This document shows, in pieces, positions 33,739 to 44,797 of a stretch of DNA of 64,000 bases. The stretch comes from Synanceia verrucosa. Its lineage: Eukaryota > Chordata > Actinopteri > Perciformes > Synanceiidae. The first letter of the stretch is position 1. The number at the start of each line of letters is the position of its first letter. Where the stretch lies: NCBI GenBank assembly GCA_029721515.1, contig CM056550.1, positions 28,189,619 to 28,253,618 of the forward strand, given 5' to 3'. A program made the position numbers and the translations under genes. The notes beneath the pieces were generated by a model that had not been told where the DNA came from, did no database searches, and was given only the letters and a program-made list of their open reading frames with translations.

Positions 33739-34140
33739 TCTTCCTTTTGTATTCTGCGTTTAGCTGTTTTGGCAGTTTAACTTGTTATTACAAAGATATG
33801 AAACCATACGCTTGTCAGTGTGACCACACAGGCACACACACGCACACGCACACGCATACGCACACACACTCTGCTCATTGTTGGTCTTTTCCATGCTCCT
33901 CATCGGCTCCTCAATCACCCAACGCCTTCAAAACACACAGACATTAAGTGCAGTCTTTGACTGCTTATCAGCAGGTTTGCATTGGGCTTATCTGGTTGAC
34001 ATTGTTAAACTACTCTACCCAGAATGCCGCGGGAGATAGGGGCACAATGGGAGGCTTGGGTGGGTGGGGGGGGTGCCCTCTAGGTTAATGAGCAAGGGCT
34101 TTCACGTCGTAAGAGCAAACATGCCGCAAGCTGTTTTGTC

Positions 34141-34266
<126 letters not shown>

Positions 34267-34547
34267 AGGGGTCAAGGTGTCTGAACAAGGTGTGGCTTTT
34301 TTTTCATTTTATTTCTTTAGTTTCTTAGGTGGGGGCCGGCAGCGGGACACCACATCTGAAGCACATCGCCAGGAAGCTATAGGCGCCATAATGCAAGCTG
34401 CTGGAGTGTGTGAGTGTGTGTGTGTATCTGTTTTTATTATGTGAATATGGAAAAAAGAAGTGGAGAGAGAGGTGGTGAGCACTGAAGCAGTACAAATTGG
34501 TGGATTGAAAAAAAAGGCCAGTGTGTGTTTGTGAGAGAGAGATAGAT

Positions 34548-34549
<2 letters not shown>

Positions 34550-34585
<36 letters not shown>

Positions 34586-34602
34586 CGTGTGTGTGTGCGT
34601 GC

Positions 34603-34638
<36 letters not shown>
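34550..34638 (+). repeat. (GT)n/(GCGT) microsatellite
   Basis: An interrupted GT array with GCGT units in the middle. A further pure TG array follows at 34748-34780. Confidence 0.94.
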
Positions 34639-34639
<1 letters not shown>

Positions 34640-34744
34640 GGGGTGGTTCCAATCCAGAGAAAGCCCTCCATTTAGATATAGCCCCAGCATGTCAGTGAAG
34701 TGAATGAATGGCTGTCAGCTGCAGCAGGATGCACTACGTGTAGA

Positions 34745-34782
<38 letters not shown>

Positions 34783-36689
34783 GGGTATATTCAGGTCACT
34801 CAGAGTGGGAGTAAGGAGATCGGCGGTCTTCTCTCTCACCTCATCCATTGTTCATATGAGCCCCCTACGAGCTCGCCACCAGTATCTATCTATGTGTGTG
34901 TGAAACTGTAAATGTCCGTGGAGCCAATCTGACTCACTGGTAGTTGTGCAACGTCTTCTGTGGCAACAGATGGTCGGCTTACATAAATCATAGATTCCTG
35001 GCAGCGTGGAAGTTGTGTCTGTGTTCTCCTACATTACAACACCAACAGACCAACACTGTTCTTTCTGTTTCCCCCTCGACTTCATGACTTCTTTCACTCT
35101 TTGGCCTGTTTCTCAGTATAAAGGGGTGAAATTCAGTTGGCTGTATTTTGCATAATGCAGATGTTAAGGCAACAGTTCAGCTCAACCATGGAGCTGTTTC
35201 TACAATCTGAGACATCAGCAGTGAATATCAGGATGTGATGTCCTCAAAGAGCTATTTAAACTTGCATCAGTGTTCAACGCTCACAGTAAAATCTATTGTA
35301 AAGGAAGAGAAAACGCTTGGTATTGGAGCTAACATGGGTCAAAGTATCATGAACAAATGTATTAATTTATTTTATAATAAAATATAAAATATAAATAAAA
35401 TAAAATTTCATAATAAAATAGATTCAAAATATTTCATAATAAAAAAATAATGAGAATTACATGTGTTTATTTTCCCCAAGTATATGTTTTGTAAATAATT
35501 ATTCAAAAGTGAAATCCTTTATAAATCCCTCTGTAATTTAATATTCATGTAAAATGAGACAGGGAAATGGAAATGAGAGAACAAAGTATTGTTTTAAACT
35601 TGCAATAAACTTATGAGAAGAGTAACGAGAAAAATTAGGTCAAGATAAATGTATTTGTGGCTCTGAACATATTATTTGGATGTTTTTATTTTACCCATTT
35701 TGCGCTTTGAATTATGAAGAAAAGAAAAAGCGAACAAAAAAAGACGAGAAAGGAAAAGACGTGAAACAGTGAAGAGAAGAAAGTAGTGAAGAGGAGCAGG
35801 TTTTAGAGCCGCTGGCTCAGGGTCAGCTGGGGTCAGACTCCCTTAACCTCCTAATCCACAGGATTTTCACATAAAACTGCAGAAAACCATGTGGTGATTT
35901 CCTCTCCTCGACACACAAGGTTGTACTTTTCTCTGAGCAGTTCTACTGGTTATAGTTGATGCTGGTATTTGATATTTGGAATAGCAGAGGAGTCTTGGCT
36001 GGAGGCTGACCTGCTCCGACGGTCAGAATAGGTCAAACATCCTGTAAAGTCTTAGTGGACACAGCAACCCGAGCCACAGACACCAGACACCTGATGTGTG
36101 GGAATGTGTGTGTGATATTTATGATGTGATCTGGATGCAGGGTGGAATTTATATGTGTGTGTGTGTGTGTGTGTGAGGCACTCGCTTGCCAACTCTGCCC
36201 CAGCGACAGCAGGAGGACAGTTATGTACAGTATATTTATATGAAACAACTGGTGTAAACCTACACACAGATACGTCGAACGGCCCTGTATGTTCTTTCCT
36301 CCTGATGAGTTGTCAGCTACTCTACGGGGGTCATCAAAATACCTGTAACCGTACACCCGTCTAGATGTAATGCGTTCAGTAAATTAATGTGAAACCTGAA
36401 CAGCGTGACACTGTTTGAGGCTCTATCTCCTCACGTGCTGCAATCACCACTTTGAATGTGAATTGACGCAACACCAGCGATGTTAACGGGCAGACAGTCA
36501 TGTTGCATTTCCTTGCATTTCATCAGATTTTCTCAAAACTATTCCACTTTGGATGAACACTGCACCGCAGCCTCGCTGTAACTTCTCACACCGACAGCAA
36601 CAACAGCACGAATTGCTAAACATCGCCGTAAACATGCATTTCTCTGAAGATAGGAGTGAATTCAAAGGAAAAGTCAGCTTTTAGCCTTA

Positions 36690-36832
36690 AAAAGAACAGT
36701 TGGGCATTTTGGGAAACATGACTGTTTTCTTTTTAGAAGAAGAGTTAGATGAGTTGATCGGTACACACTTATTAGACTACAGCCAGGACAGTGTTAGCTT
36801 ATAGTTTAGCATAAAGACTGGAAGCAGCTAGT
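36690..36832 (+). repeat. Teleost dispersed repeat fragment (GTTAGATGAG type)
   Basis: Contains tttgggaaacatgactg, gagttagatgag, ctacagccaggac and agcataaagactggaa in the order of a repeat I recognise from many percomorph genomes. Its superfamily is uncertain to me. The copy is diverged. A small related piece with agccggttagcttagctta lies at 60976-61010. Confidence 0.6.
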
Positions 36833-37195
36833 CAGGTTGCAACAAGCGCTACCTGACAACCTATCCTATCCATAAGCATTCAAGGTCGATGCCTGACCTC
36901 AACCACCTCACAAAGGTTTTTTATCATTTCCATTTTGTTAGCAATGTTTTTACTGCCACCTGACCACTAGATGCTTTTACAATATCAATTTAAAGACCAC
37001 ACAAGCTGTCATTAAAAATGTTAATATTCATATACACTAAGAGGCATTAAAAACACAACACTGTATTTTTTCAATATTAATTTGGATTTTCATAATTTAT
37101 TGGGCGACTTCACTTGGTATTGTACTGAACATGAATGAACAAAAGCAACAATAGAAAAAATAATTGACATGGATTACAAATGTCAGTATCTTGTT

Positions 37196-37466
37196 GTTGT
37201 TATTCTGTACACATGGCATCTATTGCACATCTGTCCATCCTGGAAGAGGGATCCTCCTCTGTTGCTCTTCCTGAGGTTTCTTCCATTTCTTTTTCCCTGT
37301 TAAAAGGTTTTTTTTTGGGGAGAGTTTTTCCTTAGTCAATGCAAGGGTCATTTGTAAAGGACAGAGGGTGTCATATCCTGTACAGATTGTAAAGCCCAAT
37401 GGGGTAAATTCATAATTTGTGATATTGGGCTATACAAATAAACTTGACTTGACTTGACCTGACTTG
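37196..37466 (+). repeat. Teleost dispersed repeat nested in the Tc1 element
   Basis: Contains gaggtttcttcca, ccctgttaaaaggttttttt, ggacagagggtgtcat and gatattgggctatacaaa and ends in a TTGAC tail (cttgacttgacttgacctg). This composite is abundant in teleost genomes; its class is not clear to me, but a short repeated tail suggests a retroposon. A second copy lies in reverse at 63008-63166. Confidence 0.75.
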
Positions 37467-37471
37467 TGTGA

Positions 37472-37811
37472 TCATTGTGGCATAGACATGATGAGTGCGT
37501 TGATTTCGGCCACTGGAATCGCTTCCCACTCTTCCAAGAGTGCAGTACGGAGATCAGCAACCGACACCAGCAGTGGAATACGACGCCGTACACGGCGATC
37601 CAGATTGTCCCAAAGGTGTTCAATCGGATTCATATCCGGGGAATAAGGCGGCCAGACCATAACCTGCACATTATGTCTGTGCATAATGTGCCTGCAGGTG
37701 TGAGATAGTGCATCTGTGGATGCCAAAATGCCTGGCTACCCTCGCTTCGATCATTCCGGATCTCAGCATACAAATGGCCTGCTCCCTCATGTTTGCTGCT
37801 AAGCGTGGCAT
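37472..37811 (-). pseudogene. Tc1-like transposase remnant
   Basis: Reading leftwards, MPRLAANMREQAICMLRSGM and HFGIHRCTISHLQ form the N-terminal helix-turn-helix (37811 to about 37680). The next recognisable part is MVWPPYSPDMNPIEHLWDNL, the C-terminal catalytic-end signature, then an ALLEEWEAIP tail (to 37472). Most of the central DDE region is missing between them and the two parts are in different frames. Related full-length proteins run to about 330-350 residues, so roughly 200 are lost. Confidence 0.85.
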
Positions 37812-38101
37812 GGTGACCGTCTGTGACAGCTTGCATTTTTCCTCCGGGTTTTTAAAGCCTTGACCAGTTGAGCTCAAATCACCAAAAGAACTCATTGAAA
37901 GCTTTCAAACAATGTCCTAACGAATCACAAACAGGGATTGGTACCGTTTGCCACGTTAATTTATTGTTTGAGCTGAAAAATGTGGCTCCATAGTTTCAAT
38001 AGCCACAAGTGGTAGTAAACAAAACATTTTTTTGTATACAAAGTAGTTGTATCCAATTTTATTTTACATTGACTTTGTTGCATTTTTAATGCCTCTTAGA
38101 A

Positions 38102-39276
38102 TATTTTAGTATGAAATTCCCTGTTTACTGTCTTAAAAGTAGGCTAATTTGTATATCCATTCAGCAATTAATATAGATATATTTGGCAACATTCACAGAG
38201 GCCTATAATTAACATACGCACACTGAACAAGGCATTGTTCTTCTCATCTAACTCATTTCATCTCATCTAATTAAATCTAAATTCACATGTAAAGTTTGAA
38301 TTTGTGAACTTACCCCACCATTTGCACAAAAACACAGACATGGGGGGTAAATTCCTAATATTGCTGATTTACAGTAAGCTCCTGGAAATGGCTCCACATG
38401 CTGAGTAGCTGGATGAGCTTTTCAACCCAAATTCAATCCGAGCTCTCAATCACAATTAACCACCCAAGTCTGGGCTATTCTTAGCAACACAAGAAAGAAA
38501 CACACATGTATAGAAAATCTCCCAAATCCTTTTTTTTTCTTCTTTGGAAAAAAAAAATAATTACTGAAATAAGGAACAAATATTACCAGATGACCTGTGT
38601 GCTTGCTGAGACATGGAAGGTAATTTAAAATGGATTTTTTTTTTTAACTTTACGCACAAGGCAGATTCTCTGCAATTAAGAAAACAGACGACCTCTGCAG
38701 TTATTACTAATCACAAGAGGGGCCCAGGTAATACTAGTCCCAGCTGAACAGGGCTAATGTCAAGACATAGTTACCATGGTAATAAATGGCAGAAAATTAA
38801 TTAACAATTTAGAGAATAATTGGTAAACATGGCAATTTCTGCGCTGAGAGTAGCCCCAGCGGGCCCGTTGCTCATCGTGAAAGCTCACACTGATAATATA
38901 AGACCATGTAGGACACGTGTTGTGTGCCCTCATACAACGTCTGTTTTACGTTTTCTGTCTGAACTTCTCTGCCCACAGTCCCTAAAGCTGAAAAGCAGCT
39001 CTGCTCAGGCAGTATGACTGACGATTCATCAACTGACAGCGATCCTGAGAGATTAAGACGCCACGCTGAGTGAGCAGAACTGAACCAACACACCAGGAAT
39101 GTACAGTACAAAATCAATGGAACAGTTAAGCTTCCTATATATCACACCACAGAAATCAAGACAGACCAGGGAAATCCTGGTGATATCTTGGTCTTTTTGT
39201 TGTCTGCATTGACTCAGCAAAGAGCATGTGTGTGTTTGCATGAGAAAGGGAGACGGAAGAAGATTAGGTGTGGATT

Positions 39277-39307
<31 letters not shown>

Positions 39308-39407
39308 GAATATGTGCAGACAATGTGTGGCTATGTTCTTGTTGTTGTGAAAGTGCAGGATAGGTGTGTGACGCTGCAGGTTTAAGATCAGGGATTGAGT
39401 TTACGTG

Positions 39408-39408
<1 letters not shown>
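38102..39408. other. Intergenic, AT-rich
   Basis: No gene was recognised. Mostly unique AT-rich sequence, with a short TG array at 39278-39303 and homopolymer A/T runs near 38529-38560 and 38635-38645. Confidence 0.75.
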
Positions 39409-39453
<45 letters not shown>

Positions 39454-39468
39454 TGTGTGTGTGTGTGT
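39409..39468 (+). repeat. (GT)n microsatellite left of palindrome
   Basis: A GT array with one GCGC interruption. It ends directly before the inverted-repeat block at 39474-39590; a second array (39593-39623) begins directly after it. Confidence 0.95.
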
Positions 39469-39473
39469 CAGTG

Positions 39474-39589
39474 CCCCTGGCAGCTGTCTGCCCTGCCCAG
39501 AGTGGTCTTGGCAGTGTTTCTATACTGTAACTGTACCCACATGTTGGCATAGCCTGGTACAGCAAGACCACTTTCCTCAGGTGCCAGGG

Positions 39590-39590
<1 letters not shown>
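39474..39590. repeat. 117-bp imperfect palindrome
   Basis: CCCCTGGCA (39474-39482) pairs with TGCCAGGGG (39582-39590), AGTGGTCTTG (39501-39510) with CAAGACCACT (39563-39572), and CTGTACC (39531-39537) with GGTACAG (39556-39562). The three pairs are collinear and nested, 26 perfect base pairs in all. It could be a hairpin RNA, a miniature transposon with terminal inverted repeats, or a chance structure. Confidence 0.7.

Positions 39591-39592
<2 letters not shown>

Positions 39593-39623
<31 letters not shown>
39593..39623 (+). repeat. (TG)n microsatellite right of palindrome
   Basis: A TG array that starts two bases after the palindrome ends. Confidence 0.94.
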
Positions 39624-39625
<2 letters not shown>

Positions 39626-39719
39626 GTCTGCCTTATGTCCACACTGGGGTCACACACTTGACTTAATACCAGTTGATTGGGGACGGCATGTGCAATTGGG
39701 GACAAAGTCCATGTCCCCA

Positions 39720-39792
39720 GGGTTACGTTGAGGTTAGGTTGATGTTAGGTGTTAGGGTTAGGGGGTTAGGTCTTATAGTTAGGCTTAGGGTA
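39720..39792 (+). repeat. Degenerate TTAGGG-like tract
   Basis: Contains ggttaggttgatgttaggtg, ttagggttagggggttagg and taggcttaggg. It resembles decayed telomere-like units. Similar GGTTAG-rich sequence is also part of common teleost dispersed repeats, and that is the likelier origin. Confidence 0.5.
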
Positions 39793-39965
39793 TTTTTTTA
39801 GGAAATCAAAGTGTGTCCTCAAAAGAAAAAAAATAGTGACTTAAACCAACTTGTGCGTGTAAGTCTGTATGTGTATGTGTGTTCCAAGGGGTTGCATCCT
39901 GTGGTATCATTTCATAAATTAATATAACGAACAATTATGTATCAATCTCTTCTTTATTTGTTTTT

Positions 39966-40012
39966 ATCTATCTATCTATCTATCTATCTATCTGTCTGTC
40001 TGTCTGTCTGTC
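39966..40012 (+). repeat. (TATC)n(TGTC)n tetranucleotide microsatellite
   Basis: About seven TATC units switch to about five TGTC units. Confidence 0.95.
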
Positions 40013-40395
40013 ATTGTGTGAGCGTATTTATTGTACTACAGCAGCCTCCTCTGTGCTATTCGTGTCACGTTTCTGTTGGCTTAAAGAAAACGTTTCATCT
40101 ATAATCATCCCTTCATCTTCCACGGAGGTGTGTGTGTGCGTGTGTGTATTGGGGGTTTGCATAATGTGTTCTATAACTTTGTGCATCTGTTCAAGTACAC
40201 CTACATGTGTGTCGCCTGCACACACTCATCAGAGGCCTTAGTCGAGTGTGTGTGTCTGAGTCGCCGTTTGCGTGCTGATGGCTCTTCACTCTTTCATCTC
40301 ATCAAGCGTTCATCACTCTGTCCTTCATCAATCACACCATCCAGCAGATCACTCATCACCAGAGAGCCCTGCTTTTAAATGATAAGATCTCTTGG

Positions 40396-40396
<1 letters not shown>

Positions 40397-40426
<30 letters not shown>

Positions 40427-40518
40427 ACGTGGAATGTGATCACAGTGAGTTTCGAAGGTATTCTTGCTCTCACAGTTGGAGGCTTCCCGCATAGCACCTA
40501 CATATTATTCCCCCTCCT

Positions 40519-40564
<46 letters not shown>
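40397..40564 (+). repeat. Two (CA)n microsatellites
   Basis: CA arrays at 40397-40423 and 40523-40564 in intergenic sequence. The spurious Thr-His frames over them are not genes. Confidence 0.94.
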
Positions 40565-40567
<3 letters not shown>

Positions 40568-43500
40568 CCTCCAGCTCACTGTTGGTCACCAATGCATACA
40601 CACACATACACACACAGTTTCCATGGTGATGGGTAGGCAGCCATGCAGAATGAGTGCATAGTCCCTTGGGACATCTCCTTTGTCCATCTTTCCATCGTTC
40701 TCCTTTAGTGATGACAAGATGTCTCCTCTCTGTCTCTCTTTCCCTTCGGCCTCTGTTCATTATGCATAATGCATGTGTTTCAGTTCATAAGCTAAATTTC
40801 ATCTGGACCATCCAGTGTGTTGCAGCACAGGCAGCCTTTTTCAAACTCTTTCCTCCAGATTTGCCCGCTGTGTTGCTGTGAAATCTGTCTCTACAAACAC
40901 AACTGAGATAAAATCCCAGCCGGCTCATCGTGTAACCTCCACGGTGTTGCAATAAGTGCAGTTGGGTTTGAGTGGCAGCTCCTCATAATGACAGAGTGAG
41001 TGTGGTATGGATGGAAGGACAGAGGGAACAAACAGATTCACTGTTATGTCAGAGGCCTCTCTGTGGTTGTGATTAATGCTAATGATGATCCCTTCGTTTC
41101 TTGTGAGTCACCACCAGTCGGCACGTTGGGACAGTCCTAACACCGACCTCGACAACAAGCACTGTCCTCGGTCTGGGGTTGGAAGAGAAGCATGGACGTA
41201 GTCTCCAAGATATCCAGTAAAACCAACATGGCCAGTTGTTCAAGAGCATCTGGGGCAGAATAGAGTCTAAATCCTCATATCATAGACCTCAGCCAACTTT
41301 CTTTTGAGAGGCAAGAAACTAGTGGTGTTTCAGTTTATTCACCAGCTTGTGGTTAAGTGTGACCAGCAGAGGCCCTGGTGGGCCATAGAGGATTATGGCG
41401 CAGGCCATGAATTTCATGGCCAGGGATCTTTGTTGTCCCATCTCCCTTCATTTTCTGTCCGTTCTTTTCTGCCAACTCCAGAGGAAATATACTTTAATAA
41501 GTATTTATGCACCTCTAGTTTCTCTTTCAAGATAACAGGTGATTTTTGGCCCAACAGCAGAAGTCAAATTTTCCAGATTCAGGTCACCAGATACCAGAAT
41601 TAAAAATGGCGACCATTCATTGCACATAAATTAGCTAACCCAATCCATAAGCCAGTTAGTATGTTTCCCCCCTCCTTGTTGTGCAGTGTTTCTTTCTCTG
41701 GCCTCACCTGCTCATCTTGTAGTCCTCTAGACTCTCACATCGAAAATAGCTTTTGTAGGCTTAATGCCTGGCCATGATGCCCTAAAGGGAATCCACTTTG
41801 TCAGCTGACATAGTTTGTCCTCTATTGGTTTCATGACTATTTTGGCAGTCTTACATCTCAAAGTCAGCGTTGGGGAGGCTGTAAGCTTGTCAGTCTATCG
41901 TGACTCATTTTGAATTTTGTGAATAAAGCCTTGAACTTAGTGATTTCTCCGCTTTGTCCGTTTTCATGCAGATATTATTTGAAGGTTGAAAAATACAAAT
42001 TTAACTGGTTAAAACTTTTGAGTTAGCTGAGCCTAACTCACACCAGGGAGGAAACTTTATTTTTCACCAGAAACTCTATCAATTAATCATGATGTATAAA
42101 TGTTCGATGCTGTGAAGTTATATTAGACAAACCGTGTTCTTCATTGTGAAACTTTAATTATGACAAACTGGTTACAATACAATGACTCCTTAAATTGTTT
42201 CATCATGTAAACCTCAGGTAACCACAAAGAAATATTTTACTGATGAGTATTTCATTATTCATTCAATCAATCAATCTGATCGTGTCCAGCTAACCTAGCT
42301 GATAAAATATGGTAATAATAATAACATAATAATAGTATTATTGGGCCAATTTGTAATGTACAGTTTCAGGTAGCTATCAGTTTATGTTGACATTGTAAAG
42401 CCTTGGGTAATTGGATAATATTGTGAAGACTGGACTAATTACCATGCAGCAAAGCCAAAGCTTAATAGTGTAGTTAATCAGTTTGTACAATTTCTTACTA
42501 AATGTAATCGTTCACTTATCTTAAGATTCTATGAAATGTAAATGTAAATGTTTGTTGATTCCTCGTTCTGTTCTTCTTATTCTTAGACCAACAAAGAAGG
42601 GAGGGAGCCAAGTCAAGCCAAGCCAAGCCAAGCCAAATAAAGTCAGGTGAAGCCCCCATCACTGGGTAAGTCTCTCTCAGTTTACCTGTATGTATTTAGT
42701 GGGAGAAAGAGAAAATGAGCATGTGATATGAGTAAGCTGATTTAACGAGGATCCATTCACCTTATCAGCCACTTGTGTTTGTGCCAGATTGAAATTTCAT
42801 ACAGTCCTGGTTGTGTCTGGACCATCGTGGTGGACTGACTGACAAATCTTTTCTGTAAAATTTCTTAGAAAGCATTATGACTGCCATCACATGACAACAT
42901 TTCCCGACAATAACAACTCTGTATGTTCTCCCTCGCTTATCCTTATAGCGTCTGAGTCAATATTTGATTTACTGAAGGTCAGCAGTGTTCCCTCCATATC
43001 TCTTTTTGAAACAACCGAACAGGCCCTAAGTCATGACAATATCAACTCTGATACCTGCCATGAAATTGACATATTATTCTCTGAACGTGTCTGTTTTCAG
43101 CTCCGTTTCTAACAACATGTTATAACTCGAGCTTGTCAAGCAGCACTTTTACTATTTGAATAAACCTCCTGTATGAAATCATCCACCAGTAACTCAACTG
43201 GCTGTTTCCATCAAGCCCCAGTTTCTGTTGTTCAATAACCCCACAAAATGCAGCGAACACAGAGTGTTGTCATGCTTCAAGACTGTCTTGTTGAGATTTG
43301 GAATAGGAATGAGGACGCGGAGAGGTCGGGTGTAGGGAAAAGGAAAGTTTGTGCAACGCTGGCTGTAATGCAGCAGAATGTCTGGTTCACTGGACTGAAC
43401 TGGATGTTTGTAGAGAAGAACGAGGCAATGACGGTGATGTGGAAGGTGAGCGGAGCAAAGGGGGAATGGCCTATAACCTACATAAAGAGATGTTATAGTG

Positions 43501-43927
43501 GGACATAAATAGTAGAAAAGTAGTCTGCGACACGTCATCCTCTGGGAATTTCATCATTTATTCCAAGTGCAGTCTGCATTGTGCAAACAAGGTCATTTCA
43601 CTCTTTTTGCTGTGCCATTAGTTGTAGACAACATACAATCCACAGAATTCAGCCTGAACTATTGCCCTTGATCTCATTAGTTGTACACAAAATTGCCACA
43701 AGAGCCTGTTGAGGTTATGTGGTCGCCAGCGGGAGGGTTTTAACAGGCTTCCCCTACAGGGGAAATGTTGAAAATCTGATTACAGATGGGAGATGTTAGA
43801 GGTAATCAGGGGAAATGTTAAGAAAACATCATCTGGTTTTAGCCTGTGCTGCCCTACCGCCCAGTGACTGTTCACTCACACCACAGGAGTACTAATAAAT
43901 AAGACGACAAGTCTGCACTTCACTTTT

Positions 43928-43962
<35 letters not shown>

Positions 43963-44650
43963 ACACACCTCCTACCATCCTTTGGCACGTGGAACATTTT
44001 GCTCCGCTGTTTTCACAAGCCAGGCGTTAAGCTGTCCATCAGATGCCAGGAAAATACCCCGGATCCTTTTCCACCTTATCACCCTCACACACACACATGA
44101 TCATGCACACATGCTTCACACACATCTACTCCCCTGAAACCACAGTCGTAGTAGCCGCTCCTCTGCCAAAGCTCTTAAACGCAATGAAACCAACCTCTCC
44201 ACTCTTTCAGAGCTCTTCTCTTCATGGGCCTTCTCTGGTTGCATCCCTCATCTGTCCTCCCTTCCTCCCATCATTCATCCCTCTCGGTATCTCTCCTTAA
44301 ATATCATCTCTGCTTGGATACAGGCCATGTTGTGAAGCCTCAGCTAGCCTCATCTGGCCTCACCACCTTAGGTTGGCTTGTTGGGAGATGTGCTTGTAAA
44401 ATATAAAATACAGCTTGATATGTTATGCCTTTTACAGACAATCACAGCCACAAAATGTGTATTTTGCAGTAATTTAATCCTCACGAGGGCTGTGTTGCAT
44501 GATAGATTAATTACCACAAAGCCTCTTCGGTAAACTTCATCTCTCTGGGAGTGTCAGTGTCCCATGATGACCTGCAGTGAATAATGTTTCTGATAAAAAA
44601 AAAAAAGAATTTTGGAAAACGAGGCGTGTGTTTTGCCTTCAATTGATGAT
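40565..44650. other. Intergenic, mostly unique
   Basis: No gene was recognised. Small features are an (AGCCA)n run at 42614-42638 and a (TG)n array at 43931-43960. Sequence is otherwise AT-rich and without long open frames. Confidence 0.75.
42614..42638 (+). repeat. (AAGCC)n pentanucleotide repeat
   Basis: About five AAGCC units, caagccaagccaagccaag with slight variation at the ends. Confidence 0.8.
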
Positions 44651-44666
44651 ATACAAATAGGAAAGA

Positions 44667-44797
44667 AGCCCTGCGATGAGGTGGCGACTTGTCCAGGGTG
44701 TACCCTGCCTTCCGCCCTAAGACAGCTGGGATAGGCTCCAGCCCCCCCGCGACCCTATGAGGATAAGCAGTAGATAATGGATGGATGGATGGATGGA
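44667..44797 (+). repeat. SINE-like teleost repeat, 3' fragment
   Basis: Contains gatgaggtggcgacttgtcc, agctgggataggctccagcc and gaggataagcagtagata and ends in a (GGAT)n tail. It is the 3' half of the same repeat that is full-length at 58308-58670. Confidence 0.82.

Larger units (their letters stand above)
37035..38101 (-). mobile_element. Tc1-like DNA transposon, decayed, with nested repeat
   Basis: The left end TA|CACTAAGAGGCATTAAAAA is matched in inverse orientation at the right end (38081-38101), sharing CTAAGAGGCATTAAAAA, with TA next to both ends as expected for Tc1/mariner target sites. Between them, on the minus strand, are an N-terminal transposase HTH and a C-terminal fragment, and a separate repeat is inserted in the part near the left end. 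The element cannot be autonomous. Confidence 0.82.

Noticed and set aside
39474..39590. Known microRNA precursor
   Set aside because: The arms share a few bases with miR-34 and miR-140 type sequences, but neither mature sequence nor the arm geometry fits. It is kept only as an unexplained palindrome.
39720..39792. Interstitial telomere or chromosome-fusion scar
   Set aside because: The TTAGGG-like units are few and irregular, and similar GGTTAG-rich sequence occurs in ordinary teleost repeats.
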